Source: Anaerolineales bacterium (GTDB taxonomy: Bacteria; Chloroflexota; Anaerolineae; Anaerolineales; Villigracilaceae). Taken from it: a stretch of DNA of 64,000 nt. The stretch lies in NCBI GenBank assembly GCA_025056175.1, contig JANWWK010000003.1, positions 21,981 through 85,980 on the forward strand, in the 5' to 3' direction. The notes under the pieces were generated by a model that was not told the origin of the DNA, made no database searches, and saw only the letters and a program-made list of their open reading frames with translations. Within the stretch, counting starts at the first letter, position 1. Each line of letters begins with the position of its first letter. The position numbers and the translations under genes were made by a program. Of the stretch, positions 28,436 through 38,637 are shown piece after piece.

Positions 28436-28497
28436 TTTAACTGCACGCGGTCGCTTGACCAAAAAATATAAAACACATAGCAAAAGGAGAAGTGACG

Positions 28498-30207
28498 ATG
28501 GAGAACCGTCCGTGGTTGAAGAACTATGACGAGGGAGTTCCTGCCAGCCTGGACTATCCCCCCGTGCCGTTGTTCCACTTCCTCGAAGAATCGGCGCGCA
28601 AGTATCCTGACCGGCCTTGCACGCTCTTCAAGGGAGCAACCATATCGTTCAAAGAAATGAACGAAGCCACCGACCGAATTGCCGGAGCGCTGGCGGCGAT
28701 GGGCGTCAAAAAAGGCGACCGTGTAGGCATCTTCATGCCGAACACGCCACAATTCGTCATGTGTTACTTCGGTATTCTCAAGGCAGGGGGCGTTGTCGTT
28801 GCCACCAACCCGCTCTACACGCCAAACGAAATCGAACATCAGGTCAATGATGCGGGTATCGAAGTGATGTTCGTGATGACGAACTTTTACAAAACCATTA
28901 AAACGGCCCAACCCAAGACGAAAATTAAAACTCTCATTGTCACCAACCTGAAAGAAACTCTGCCCCCGGTGTTACGGCTTCTGTTCACGCTCTTCCGCGA
29001 GAAAAAGGGCGGCTTCCGCATTGAGGGTGGGTTGCAGCCTGGCGATGTCTGGCTGCAAGACCTGCTGAAAAAATACACCCCCGCCGACCGCCCCAAACTG
29101 AACATCAGCCCAGATGACACCTGTCTATTCCAGTATTCCGGCGGCACCACCGGAATCTCTAAAGGCGCGGTCGCTCTGCATCGCAACATTGTGGCCAATT
29201 CCCTGCAAATCAGAGCCTGGATGGGCAAAGCCCTCGAGGAAGGCAAAGACATTATGCTGATGGCGATTCCGCTCTTCCATGTATACGGCATGGTAGCAGG
29301 CATGAATTTTGCGCTTTCTGCAGGTGCAACGATGGTGATGGTGCCAAATCCGCGCGACCTGAAAGATGTGCTGGAAAATATCAACAAATACCGCCCAACT
29401 ATCTTCCCCGGCGTGCCAACGCTCTACAACGCCCTCAACAACCATCCCGACGTCATCGCCGGCAAGTATGACCTTCGTTCCATCAAGGCCTGCATCTCCG
29501 GGTCGGCACCGCTCCTGCGCGAGACCAAAGAAAAGTTCGAGGCGCTAACGGGTGGCAAACTCTTCGAGGGCTATGGGCTGTCTGAAGCGCCAACCGCCAC
29601 GCATTGCAACCCAATGTTTGGTGCTAACAAAACCGGTTCAATTGGTATGCCGCTGCCAGATGTCGAGTGCAAAATTATCAGCCTGGATGACGGTGTGACC
29701 GAACTGCCCACCGGAGAAATCGGCGAGCTGGTCATTCGCGGTCCACAAGTCATGAAAGGCTACCACAACATGCCCACCGAAACCGCCAATACCCTGCGCG
29801 ATTTGGGTGATGGCGGCGGCCCCTGGCTTTTCACCGGCGACATCGCCCGCATGGACGAGGACGGCTATTTCTACATCGTAGACCGCAAGAAAGAACTTAT
29901 CAAGCCGGGCGGCTTCCAGGTGTGGCCACGCGAGGTGGAAGAAGTCATCATCGCCCACCCCAAAGTGTTAGAGTGCGGCGTAGCCGGTATCCCAGACCCC
30001 TATCGCGGCGAAACCGTCAAAGCATGGATTGTCAAAAAAGACGATAGCCTGACCGAAGACGAAATCAAGGCCTGGTGCAAAGAGCGGCTGGCCGCCTACA
30101 AAGTGCCAACCCACATCGAATTCCGCACAGAATTGCCCAAAACCACCGTTGGTAAAATTTTGCGCCGTGAACTGGTGCGCCAGCACAAAGAGCAAAGCGG
30201 CAAGTAG
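28498..30207 (+). CDS. fadD: long-chain fatty acid-CoA ligase
   Basis: AMP-binding motif FQYSGGTTGISKGAVALHRN; GYGLSEAPT; TGDIARMDEDGYFYIVDRKKELIKPGGFQVWPREVE. Confidence 0.92.
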   Translation: MENRPWLKNYDEGVPASLDYPPVPLFHFLEESARKYPDRPCTLFKGATISFKEMNEATDRIAGALAAMGVKKGDRVGIFMPNTPQFVMCYFGILKAGGVVVATNPLYTPNEIEHQVNDAGIEVMFVMTNFYKTIKTAQPKTKIKTLIVTNLKETLPPVLRLLFTLFREKKGGFRIEGGLQPGDVWLQDLLKKYTPADRPKLNISPDDTCLFQYSGGTTGISKGAVALHRNIVANSLQIRAWMGKALEEGKDIMLMAIPLFHVYGMVAGMNFALSAGATMVMVPNPRDLKDVLENINKYRPTIFPGVPTLYNALNNHPDVIAGKYDLRSIKACISGSAPLLRETKEKFEALTGGKLFEGYGLSEAPTATHCNPMFGANKTGSIGMPLPDVECKIISLDDGVTELPTGEIGELVIRGPQVMKGYHNMPTETANTLRDLGDGGGPWLFTGDIARMDEDGYFYIVDRKKELIKPGGFQVWPREVEEVIIAHPKVLECGVAGIPDPYRGETVKAWIVKKDDSLTEDEIKAWCKERLAAYKVPTHIEFRTELPKTTVGKILRRELVRQHKEQSGK

Positions 30208-30228
30208 GCCAATGGAAGAGAACAAGCA

Positions 30229-30256
30229 AAAAGCCTCCTGGGTTCAGGAGGCTTTT
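30229..30256. terminator. bidirectional terminator between fadD and ftsH
   Basis: AAAAGCCTCCTG-GGTT-CAGGAGGCTTTT, 12 bp perfect stem between convergent genes. Confidence 0.85.
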
Positions 30257-30285
30257 GAGTTTCTGCTCACGCGTTGGTCTCTGGC

Positions 30286-32172
30286 TCAATTCGGAGAAGC
30301 CCATGCAGGCTGGGGTGTACCGCTGCGCTTGGGAACTGGCGGCGGAAAGACCTGTTCAAATTCCTCGCGCGTAATGGTCTCTTTTTCCAGCAAGAGATGG
30401 GCAACATCATCTAACTGCTTACGATATTCCAGCAAAATTGAACGCGCACGCTGATAGGCCTCATCCACAATCCGACGCACTTCGCGGTCAATCTGTTCAG
30501 CAACCGCTTCCGAATAGTCGCGCTGTTCAGAAATTTCGCGTCCCAGAAAGATGAGTTCTTCCTTTTGACCATACACGCGGTTGCCCAATTCGTCGCTCAT
30601 CCCCAGCCGCGTGACCATTGTGCGCGCCATGCGCGTTACCTGCTCCAGGTCACCCGAAGCACCCGAAGTAATATCATCGAACACCAACTCCTCGGCTGCA
30701 CGCCCGCCCAGCGCATAAGCCAGCGTGGCAAACAGTTTTTTGCGCGACATAAGAATACGGTCTTCTTCTGGACGGAACCAGGTTACACCGCCAGCCTGTC
30801 CGCGTCCTACGATAGAGACCTTTTGCACCGGGTCAGCTTCTGGGATGGCGTTCGCCACCACCGCATGACCCGCTTCATGATAGGCAATGATGCGCTTCTC
30901 TTCATCGCTAATCAGACGCGACTTGCGTTCTGGCCCCATCACCACGCGCTCGATAGCTTCTTCCATTTCTGCTTGGGTGATAGACCGCTTGTTGCGACGG
31001 GCAGCAAGAATAGCGGCTTCGTTGACCAGATTTTCCAAATCAGCCCCGACAAAACCGGGCGTTCCGCGCGCAATCGAGGCCAAATCTACGCTGGGGTCGA
31101 GCGGTTTACCCTTCACATGCACCCGCAGAATGGCTTCACGGCCTTTCACATCGGGGCGGTCAAGCGTCACGCGGCGGTCAAAGCGTCCCGGTCGCAGCAG
31201 GGCCGGGTCGAGAATATCGGGACGGTTGGTTGCAGCAATGACAATGATGTTGGTGTCAGTATCAAACCCATCCATCTCCACCAGCATCTGATTCAAGGTT
31301 TGTTCGCGTTCATCGTGTGAACCGCCCAAACCCGCGCCACGCTGACGCCCAACTGCGTCAATTTCATCCACAAAAATAATGCAGGGCGAGTGACGTTTGG
31401 CCTGGTCGAACAAATCGCGTACACGACTTGCGCCGACACCCACAAACATTTCCACAAATTCCGAACCGGAAATCGAAAAGAACGGCACGCCCGCTTCTCC
31501 AGAAACGGCCTTTGCCAGCAACGTCTTGCCTGTGCCAGGGGGCCCTACCAGTAAAACGCCTTTCGGAATACGTGCGCCCAATTGGATGAACTTCTGCGGT
31601 TCACGCAGAAACTCCACCACCTCTTTCAATTCTTCTTTCGATTCATCTGCTCCAGCAACATCCTCGAAAGTGACAGTCGGATGTTCGCCACTGAACATAC
31701 GCGCTCGCGACTTGCCAAACGACATCGCCGCATTGTTAGAACCTTGCGCCTGCCGGAAAATCCAGAAGAACAGTGCAATCATCAAGACAAACGGCAAAAT
31801 ATACCCCAGCACGCTCAAAACGGTCATCCACGAACTGGGCGGATTGATGACTACCTGTAACCGTTCCGGGGCGAGTTGCTCCGGTGTGACGCCCAACAGA
31901 ATCAGCTGGTTGATGAGAGAAGTGCCATCTTCCTTGTGCGCCGTTCGTTCAACGTCGTTTCCACTATTACCGGGATAAATGACGCGCAGACGATTGTCCG
32001 ATTCGACCACAATGCGCTTGATTTTGCCGGCTTTGATGTCGGCAGCCACCTGGTTGATGGTGAGCGGAGTCTCAGCATTGGCTGGTTGGCGCAACTGAAA
32101 CGCCACCATCGAGACAATCGCAATAAACAGCAGCGCGTAAATGAGAAAAGACTGGTTGCGAGAATTGTTCAC
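30286..32172 (-). CDS. ftsH: ATP-dependent zinc metalloprotease FtsH
   Basis: [21 protein letters not shown] region, HEAGHAV; GTG start with AGGAGG. Confidence 0.97.
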   Translation of the reverse strand: MNNSRNQSFLIYALLFIAIVSMVAFQLRQPANAETPLTINQVAADIKAGKIKRIVVESDNRLRVIYPGNSGNDVERTAHKEDGTSLINQLILLGVTPEQLAPERLQVVINPPSSWMTVLSVLGYILPFVLMIALFFWIFRQAQGSNNAAMSFGKSRARMFSGEHPTVTFEDVAGADESKEELKEVVEFLREPQKFIQLGARIPKGVLLVGPPGTGKTLLAKAVSGEAGVPFFSISGSEFVEMFVGVGASRVRDLFDQAKRHSPCIIFVDEIDAVGRQRGAGLGGSHDEREQTLNQMLVEMDGFDTDTNIIVIAATNRPDILDPALLRPGRFDRRVTLDRPDVKGREAILRVHVKGKPLDPSVDLASIARGTPGFVGADLENLVNEAAILAARRNKRSITQAEMEEAIERVVMGPERKSRLISDEEKRIIAYHEAGHAVVANAIPEADPVQKVSIVGRGQAGGVTWFRPEEDRILMSRKKLFATLAYALGGRAAEELVFDDITSGASGDLEQVTRMARTMVTRLGMSDELGNRVYGQKEELIFLGREISEQRDYSEAVAEQIDREVRRIVDEAYQRARSILLEYRKQLDDVAHLLLEKETITREEFEQVFPPPVPKRSGTPQPAWASPN

Positions 32173-32292
32173 ACAGACCTCCTGATATCGGTCGGTCAGA
32201 TTATATCCCATGCGTTGCCGCAAAGGGTTTTTGCAGAAGAAACGTTATATGATTTTCTAATGGATTGCTTGCAAAAGCCATCCAAATTGCGT

Positions 32293-33054
32293 TCAAGCGA
32301 GTAACAATTCCACTGGACAGTGGTCTGAACCGCTCACGTCCTCGTGAATCACGACATCACGGACGCGCCCGGCCAGACGCTCCGATACCAGGAAATAATC
32401 AATGCGCCAGCCGATGTTACGCTGACGCGCTGCCATGCGATACGTCCACCAGGTGTACTGAGTCCGCTGCGGATACAGGCGGCGGTAGACATCTACAAAA
32501 CCATGATCGAGGTACTTTTGCACCCACGCGCGCTCTTCCGGCAAAAAACCAGAGGTGGTCTCGTTTTCTTGTGGATTAGCAAGGTCTATGGGCTGATGCG
32601 CTGTGTTGAAATCACCCGTCAGAATGATATTTTCGCCCGCTGCGTGCAACGAATCACAAATTTCGAGCAGGCGGGCATAAAAATCAAGTTTATACAGCAC
32701 CCGGTCGTAGCCGCGCTGCCCATTGGGAAAATAGATGTTGTAAAGCAGAAAATCCTCGTGCCGCGTGCAGATGACTCGCCCCTCGACATCGAAGCGCTCC
32801 TCGTCCAACCCAAGTCGGATTTCAGCTGGTTCCCGCTTCGAGAAGGTTGCCACGCCGCTATAACCAGCGCGCTGGGCCGGGTTCCAAACGGCCACATAAC
32901 CGGGGAAATCCCGCTGTTCCTCGGTGAGCTGTTCTGGACGGGCTTTAATTTCCTGTAAACAAAACACATCTGGCGACTGGGCCAGCATCCAGGCTTTGAG
33001 ATGTTTGCCCAGCGCCGCGCGAATGCCATTAACGTTCCAGGTGATAATTTTCAT
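32293..33054 (-). CDS. xth: exodeoxyribonuclease III
   Basis: MKIITWNVNGIRAAL, CLQEIKA, GSDHCPVEL. Confidence 0.94.
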   Translation of the reverse strand: MKIITWNVNGIRAALGKHLKAWMLAQSPDVFCLQEIKARPEQLTEEQRDFPGYVAVWNPAQRAGYSGVATFSKREPAEIRLGLDEERFDVEGRVICTRHEDFLLYNIYFPNGQRGYDRVLYKLDFYARLLEICDSLHAAGENIILTGDFNTAHQPIDLANPQENETTSGFLPEERAWVQKYLDHGFVDVYRRLYPQRTQYTWWTYRMAARQRNIGWRIDYFLVSERLAGRVRDVVIHEDVSGSDHCPVELLLA

Positions 33055-33138
33055 ACGCACGCATGACCTTCATGGTAAACTTAATACATCAATATCATTT
33101 TTTGCCGCAGCCGCAAATCATTTTTCAGGACTGTTACG

Positions 33139-33531
33139 ATGAATTCTCTTAAACGCCTTATCCTTTGCATCGAGGATGAACCCGATATGATTGACCTGTT
33201 GCGCATCATCCTGGAAAGCAAAGGATTTGAAGTGGAAGGCGCGGCCGGCGGCGAAGAAGGGTTGCAAAAACTCCGTCAAGCCAAACCCGACCTGGTCTTG
33301 CTCGACCTGATGATGCCCGACATAGATGGTTGGGAAGTATACCAGCAAATGAAATCGGACGAGGCCACGCGAAACATTCCTGTCATTATCGTCACCGCCA
33401 AAGCGCAAAACGTAGATAAAGTGCTGGGCCTGCAAATTGCTAAGGTGGACGATTACATTGCTAAACCCTTCAGCCCCGAAGAGCTGCTTCACAGCGTAGA
33501 AACTGTGCTGGAACGCCAGCGGCGCGCCTGA
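33139..33531 (+). CDS. CheY-like response regulator (stand-alone receiver domain)
   Basis: ILCIEDEPDMIDLLRIIL, LVLLDLMMPDIDGWEV, VDDYIAKPFSPEEL. Confidence 0.93.
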   Translation: MNSLKRLILCIEDEPDMIDLLRIILESKGFEVEGAAGGEEGLQKLRQAKPDLVLLDLMMPDIDGWEVYQQMKSDEATRNIPVIIVTAKAQNVDKVLGLQIAKVDDYIAKPFSPEELLHSVETVLERQRRA

Positions 33532-33600
33532 AGCACCACTTGCGCCGCATCCCCAATCTCCGCTATACAGACGCGGAGGGTTTTGGTATTTTTGGAGACC

Positions 33601-33975
33601 ATGAACGACCATCCCGTTATCATCCGCAATCTAAGCAATCCCTCCGTGGCACCCATTCGGGGCAAATGGTGTCAATCGTTTCTCTCCCGGCTGCGTGGTT
33701 TTACCTTTCGCTCGCAGCTTGCACCGGAAGAAGGCCTGGTGCTGGTAGAATCACACGATAGTCGCATCGAAACTGCCATTCACATGCTCTTCGTGTGGAC
33801 CGACCTGTCAATTGCCTGGGTAAACACGCAAAACGAAGTGGTAGATACCGTTCTGGCAAAGGCCTGGTGCCCTTTTTACGGCCCGGCCAAACCTGCGCGT
33901 TATGTCATCGAATACCACCCTGCCCGATACGGCGATTTCCAGGTCGGCGACCAGATTGCCTTTGACCATGATTAA
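33601..33975 (+). CDS. DUF192-family-like protein
   Basis: LRGFTFRSQLAPEEGLVLVESHDSRIETAIHMLFVWTDLSIAWVN...VVDTVLAKAWCPFYGPAKPARYVIE. Confidence 0.7.
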   Translation: MNDHPVIIRNLSNPSVAPIRGKWCQSFLSRLRGFTFRSQLAPEEGLVLVESHDSRIETAIHMLFVWTDLSIAWVNTQNEVVDTVLAKAWCPFYGPAKPARYVIEYHPARYGDFQVGDQIAFDHD

Positions 33976-35377
33976 GCGCATTCTATTCGCATTCTTGATA
34001 TTTACGCTGCTCCTGCCGGTGAGCGCAGCACAGGCGCAGGATACTCCCCCTCCTTCTGGCCCGATTTACATCGTCCAGCCAGGCGATAGCATGTCACTGA
34101 TAGCCAGCCGCTTCGGCGTTACACTCTCGGACTTGATGGCTGCAAACAACATCAGTGACCCCAACAACCTGGCTGCTGGCGCAAAACTCATCATCCCTGG
34201 GTTGGAAGGCATCAGCGGTGTTTTGACAACCGAAGTTCTGAATTATGGCGATACCCTGCACAGCATCAGCCGCCGTAACCGCGTCCCAGAAGCCTTTGTG
34301 CGCAAACTGAATCACATCACCAGTCCGTCGGAACTTTACGCCGGAATGGGGGTTATCTTACCGCAGCAAGAAAACGTCAGCCCACTTCCCTATCGCTTCA
34401 ACCTGCAACCTGGCGAAACCCTGCTCGAAGCTGCCATCCGCACTGGAAGCGACCCCTGGACTTTGACAAGCCTGAACGAACTGGCCGGTACCTGGGGTGC
34501 TTTGCCCGGAGATGTGCTTTACTCACCGACCGGAAACAGCCAGGCAACCCAGGCGAGTGGCATGCCTTCTGCCTTTCTCAGCGTGCAGGTCAGCCCGCTG
34601 CCGATGACGCAAGGACGAACGAGCAAAATCGTCATCCAGGCCCAGCCGGGCGTTTCGCTTGGCGGAATGCTGGTAGATATGCCGTTGCGTTTCTTTCCAC
34701 AAGAAGATGGCAGCTACGTCAGCCTGCAAGGGATTCATGCCATGCTCACCCCGGGCCCCTATCCCCTGCGACTGGAAGCCACCCTTCCAGATGGCACACG
34801 TCAGAGTTACGAGCAAATGGTTGTCGTTCAATCGGGCTTCTACCCGAATGACCCGCTCCTGCTGGTGGAACCGGAGACGATTGACCCCGCCATCACCGGG
34901 CCAGAATCTCAAAAAATTCTTGAACTGACACGCCCGGCAACGCCTACCCGCTACTGGCAGGGAATTTTTCAATCACCGGCCTACTTCCCTGATTGCTTCA
35001 CCTCACGCTACGGCAATCGGCGCACTTACATCGGGTCTGGCACAGGCGAAAAGTACTTTTCCTTTCACAGTGGGGTAGATTTTTGCGGTGGCGAAGGTTT
35101 GCCCATTCTGGCCCCGGCAGATGGAGTAGTGATATTTGCCGATTTTCTGACCGTGCGCGGTAACGCCACGTTGATTGACCACGGCTGGGGCATTTACAGC
35201 GGCTTCTGGCACCAATCGGAAATCAAAGTTACAGCAGGGCAAACTGTACGCAAAGGAGAACTCATCGGTATCGTTGGCGGTACAGGCCGCGTTACCGGCG
35301 CGCACCTTCACTGGGAAGTGTGGGTCAACGGCATCCAGGTTAATCCGATGGAATGGCTGGAAAAAGTCTTCCCCTGA
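33968..35377 (+). CDS. secreted LysM + M23 (LytM-type) metallopeptidase
   Basis: Signal peptide; IYIVQPGDSMSLIASRFGVTLSDLMAANNISDPNNLAAGAKLIIPG LysM repeats; HSGVDFCG...GAHLHWEVW M23 motifs. Confidence 0.92.
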   Translation: MIKRILFAFLIFTLLLPVSAAQAQDTPPPSGPIYIVQPGDSMSLIASRFGVTLSDLMAANNISDPNNLAAGAKLIIPGLEGISGVLTTEVLNYGDTLHSISRRNRVPEAFVRKLNHITSPSELYAGMGVILPQQENVSPLPYRFNLQPGETLLEAAIRTGSDPWTLTSLNELAGTWGALPGDVLYSPTGNSQATQASGMPSAFLSVQVSPLPMTQGRTSKIVIQAQPGVSLGGMLVDMPLRFFPQEDGSYVSLQGIHAMLTPGPYPLRLEATLPDGTRQSYEQMVVVQSGFYPNDPLLLVEPETIDPAITGPESQKILELTRPATPTRYWQGIFQSPAYFPDCFTSRYGNRRTYIGSGTGEKYFSFHSGVDFCGGEGLPILAPADGVVIFADFLTVRGNATLIDHGWGIYSGFWHQSEIKVTAGQTVRKGELIGIVGGTGRVTGAHLHWEVWVNGIQVNPMEWLEKVFP

Positions 35378-35403
35378 ACCAGGAATGTCAGACAAATTGC
35401 CTG

Positions 35404-35432
35404 TTGTTGCCGCGTACGGTTTATGCTACACT
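35404..35432 (+). promoter_or_regulatory. candidate sigma70-like promoter
   Basis: TTGTTG-N17-TACACT, about 30 nt upstream of ATG at 35463. Confidence 0.4.
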
Positions 35433-35462
35433 AGTTTCGTATTTCACAAAACCGAGGCGTGC

Positions 35463-35954
35463 ATGAACGAATTCGTCACCTTTCTCAAGCAAAGCGACAT
35501 TTTCTACCAGTTCACACAAACCCAACTTGAACTGGTTGCCAACCTGTGCCAACAGAAATCGTACAATGCCGGTGAGATTATCTTCGAGGAAAACAGCAGC
35601 AGCAAAGAACTATACGTCATCGTGCAGGGAGAGGTCAACATCATCGTAGATTCTGGGCTGGTGGCCTCCAAAACAAATGCCGAAAAAATTGTCATCGCCA
35701 CCCTGCGGCGAGGACAATCATTCGGCGAAGTGGCGCTGGTGGACGAAGGCTTACGCTCAGCCACCGCACAGGCCAAAAGCAAAGATACACGCCTGCTGGT
35801 CATCCCGCGCGATAAGCTAATTATGCTGTGTGAAACCTACCCTCAACTCGGCTACCGACTGATGTACAACCTGGCCGCCGACCTGGCAATGAAAATCCGC
35901 AACACCGACCTGCGTGTGCGTGAGAGAGTTCTCTACGGCCAGCAATCCTCCTGA
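35463..35954 (+). CDS. cyclic nucleotide-binding (CRP-like effector) domain protein without HTH
   Basis: FYQFTQTQLELVANLCQQKSYNAGEIIFEENSSSKELYVIVQGEVNII...SFGEVALVDEGLRSATAQA. Confidence 0.87.
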   Translation: MNEFVTFLKQSDIFYQFTQTQLELVANLCQQKSYNAGEIIFEENSSSKELYVIVQGEVNIIVDSGLVASKTNAEKIVIATLRRGQSFGEVALVDEGLRSATAQAKSKDTRLLVIPRDKLIMLCETYPQLGYRLMYNLAADLAMKIRNTDLRVRERVLYGQQSS

Positions 35955-36201
35955 CCCAAACGGGCGATTGTCATACAACACGTCTCAAAAGTTCTTGCAT
36001 TTTTGCAAGAGAAAATGTATCATTTTGTACAGTTTGTATTCTAAATGTGTGTAAAAGCAGGTGAAACAGAAAGCCTGCTTTACAAAATTCTTGTGGAGAG
36101 AGCGAGGTGATGGCGTATCGCGCAAACCGTGAATGAACATACCCAACTCAGGTTCCACCTATCCCATCAACAAACCAAAAGAAAAACAGGAGGAAGAAGT
36201 T

Positions 36202-37395
36202 ATGTCTAAGCGACTGATGTTCGTCGTTGCGGTGCTTGTTGTTGCCAGCCTGGTTCTGGCTGCCTGCGGCGGTCAACAGGCCACCACCATCAAAATCGCA
36301 ACCCAAAGCCCGCTTTCGGGAGGCCAATCTTCTCTCGGCGTGGATATCAAGAACGGTGCGCAATTGGCGCTCGAACAGCTCAGCGGTCCGCTAACCGAGA
36401 TGGGCTTCAAAGTGGAATTGGCCCCGTATGACGACCAGGCCAACCCCGATACCGGCGTGGCAAACGCGAAGCAGATTGTCTCCGACCCGGCCATTTTGTG
36501 CGGCGTCGGCCACCTGAACTCCGGCGTCATGATTCCGTCTTCGGAAGAATATCACAACGCAGGCCTGGCGTTCGTCTCTCCGGCGAACACCAACCCCAAA
36601 GTGACCGACCGCGGCTATCTGGAAGTGAACCGCATCGTGGGACGCGATGACGTGCAGGGTGTGGTCGGCGCCGAATACGCGAACTCGATTGGCGTCAAGA
36701 GCGTCTTCATCATTCACGACAAGACCGCTTACGGTCAGGGCGTAGCGGAATTCTTCAAGAAGCGCGCCGAAGAACTTGGTATGACGGTGGCTGGCTTTGA
36801 AGGCACGGAAGAAAAAGCCAACTTCGACCCGATTATCACCTCGATTCTCGCCGCGAATGTGGACATGGTGTACTTCGGCGGTATCTACGACCAGGCAGGT
36901 GTCTTGTTCAAGCAGGCACGCGAAAAAGGCTTCATGGGAACCTTCATGGGTCCAGACGGGATGGACTCCTCGACCCTGGCGGAAATCGCTGGTGAAGCTC
37001 TGGTGCAGGGCGGCGGTATGGTGTACTCGTCCGTCTCCGGCCCGGCTTCTGTGTACCCCGGCACGGCCAAATTCATTTCGGACTTCAAAGCCAAATTCAA
37101 CGCTGAACCGCAACCCTTTGCCGCGCAGGCTTACGATGCGATGGCAATCTGCTTGAAAGCCATCGAAAACGCCGCCAAAGCCAACGGCAACAAAATCCCG
37201 ACCCGCCAACAGGTTGCTCAGGCTATCCGCGAACTGAAGGACTTCCCCGGCATCACCGGTACCTACACCTTCAACAACATCGGTGATATTACTTCCGCCA
37301 AGTACTTCGTCATCAAAGTCGTCTCGGCGGATAAGACCAAATGGGGCGAAAACGAAGTCATTCAGACTCTCGATATTGCGCCGCCTTCCAAATAA
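36202..37395 (+). CDS. livK: branched-chain amino acid ABC transporter substrate-binding lipoprotein
   Basis: Lipobox VLAACGG; Peripla_BP_6 features (IATQSPLSGGQSSLGVDIKNGAQLA); followed by livHMGF. Confidence 0.93.
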   Translation: MSKRLMFVVAVLVVASLVLAACGGQQATTIKIATQSPLSGGQSSLGVDIKNGAQLALEQLSGPLTEMGFKVELAPYDDQANPDTGVANAKQIVSDPAILCGVGHLNSGVMIPSSEEYHNAGLAFVSPANTNPKVTDRGYLEVNRIVGRDDVQGVVGAEYANSIGVKSVFIIHDKTAYGQGVAEFFKKRAEELGMTVAGFEGTEEKANFDPIITSILAANVDMVYFGGIYDQAGVLFKQAREKGFMGTFMGPDGMDSSTLAEIAGEALVQGGGMVYSSVSGPASVYPGTAKFISDFKAKFNAEPQPFAAQAYDAMAICLKAIENAAKANGNKIPTRQQVAQAIRELKDFPGITGTYTFNNIGDITSAKYFVIKVVSADKTKWGENEVIQTLDIAPPSK

Positions 37396-37461
37396 AACCT
37401 GAACTCATTCCCCCTCTCCGCCCGCCTCGCTGGAGGAGAGGGGGAATGTCTTGGTGAAGCC

Positions 37462-38628
37462 ATGCAACGCTCTCTCCGAACGTTCCAAATAGAGGAAGTT
37501 CTACGCCCGCTGGGGCAAATGCTGGCCTTTTCGCTGGTCAGCGGGTTTGCGCTCTCGGCATTTGTCATTGTGCTGGCCTTTCTTTTCCAAAACACCGCTG
37601 TTGGCGCAAGTGTGATGCAGCGATTCGGTGTTTCGCTTGTCAACTATACCCTGCTGAATCTGCCTCAAGTGTTGATGGACGGCCTGACGCTGGGCTTTGT
37701 GTACGCCGCAATTGCGCTCGGTTACACAATGGTCTATGGCGTGCTGGAATTTATCAACTTTGCACACAGCGAAATTTTTGCCATCGGCGCCTTCGTGGGC
37801 GTTGAAGTTCTGATTGCGCTGGCCGCCTATGGGTTGATTGGCGGCCAAAATTCCTTACTCAGTGCATACCTGTGGCTGTTGGTTGCCCTGCTGGCAGGCA
37901 TGCTGGTTGCCGGGACAATGGCCGTGTTGGTTGAACGAATTGCTTACCGCCCGTTGCGAGGCGCGCCGCGCCTGGTGCCGCTTATCTCCGCCATCGGTGT
38001 TTCTTTCTTTCTACAAGACGCCATCCGTCTCATCGAAAGCGTCACCACTGGTCAGTTCCACCGCATCATTCCCGCGTTCGGCAACTTCGACAACCGCATC
38101 CCCCTCTTCACCGTTGCGGGCAACACGGTAGATATTCAAATCAAATCGCTGATTGTGATTGTCGCGGCCATCATCATGCTGGTCGGCCTGAACTACCTGG
38201 TCAACGCCACCAAAGTCGGCAAAGCAATTCGCGCCGTGGCGCAAGACCGTGCCACCGCCAGTCTGATGGGAATTGATGTTAACCGCATTATCTCTATGAC
38301 ATTTCTCATCGGCGGAACATTGGGCGGCGCAGCAGGTGTCTTATACGCGCTCAAATTCACGCGGATTGACCCCTTCGTGGGCTTCTTTCCTGGCCTGAAG
38401 GCCTTTACCGCTGCCGTTTTGGGCGGCATTGGCAATCTGACCGGCGCTCTGCTGGGCGGCATTGTTCTCGGCCTGCTGGAGACCTTTGCCGGAACGTACA
38501 TGTCCATCTTCACAATGGGCGTAGCCGGCGCAGAATATAAGGACATCTTCGCCTTTGGCATTCTGATTCTGGTGCTTATCTTCCGCCCGCAGGGTCTCAT
38601 GGGCGAAAACGTGGCGCAAAAGGCGTAG
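37462..38628 (+). CDS. livH: branched-chain amino acid ABC transporter permease
   Basis: LMDGLTLGFVYAAIALGYTMVYGVLEFINFAHSEIF. Confidence 0.95.
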   Translation: MQRSLRTFQIEEVLRPLGQMLAFSLVSGFALSAFVIVLAFLFQNTAVGASVMQRFGVSLVNYTLLNLPQVLMDGLTLGFVYAAIALGYTMVYGVLEFINFAHSEIFAIGAFVGVEVLIALAAYGLIGGQNSLLSAYLWLLVALLAGMLVAGTMAVLVERIAYRPLRGAPRLVPLISAIGVSFFLQDAIRLIESVTTGQFHRIIPAFGNFDNRIPLFTVAGNTVDIQIKSLIVIVAAIIMLVGLNYLVNATKVGKAIRAVAQDRATASLMGIDVNRIISMTFLIGGTLGGAAGVLYALKFTRIDPFVGFFPGLKAFTAAVLGGIGNLTGALLGGIVLGLLETFAGTYMSIFTMGVAGAEYKDIFAFGILILVLIFRPQGLMGENVAQKA

Positions 38629-38637
38629 GAGGATACG

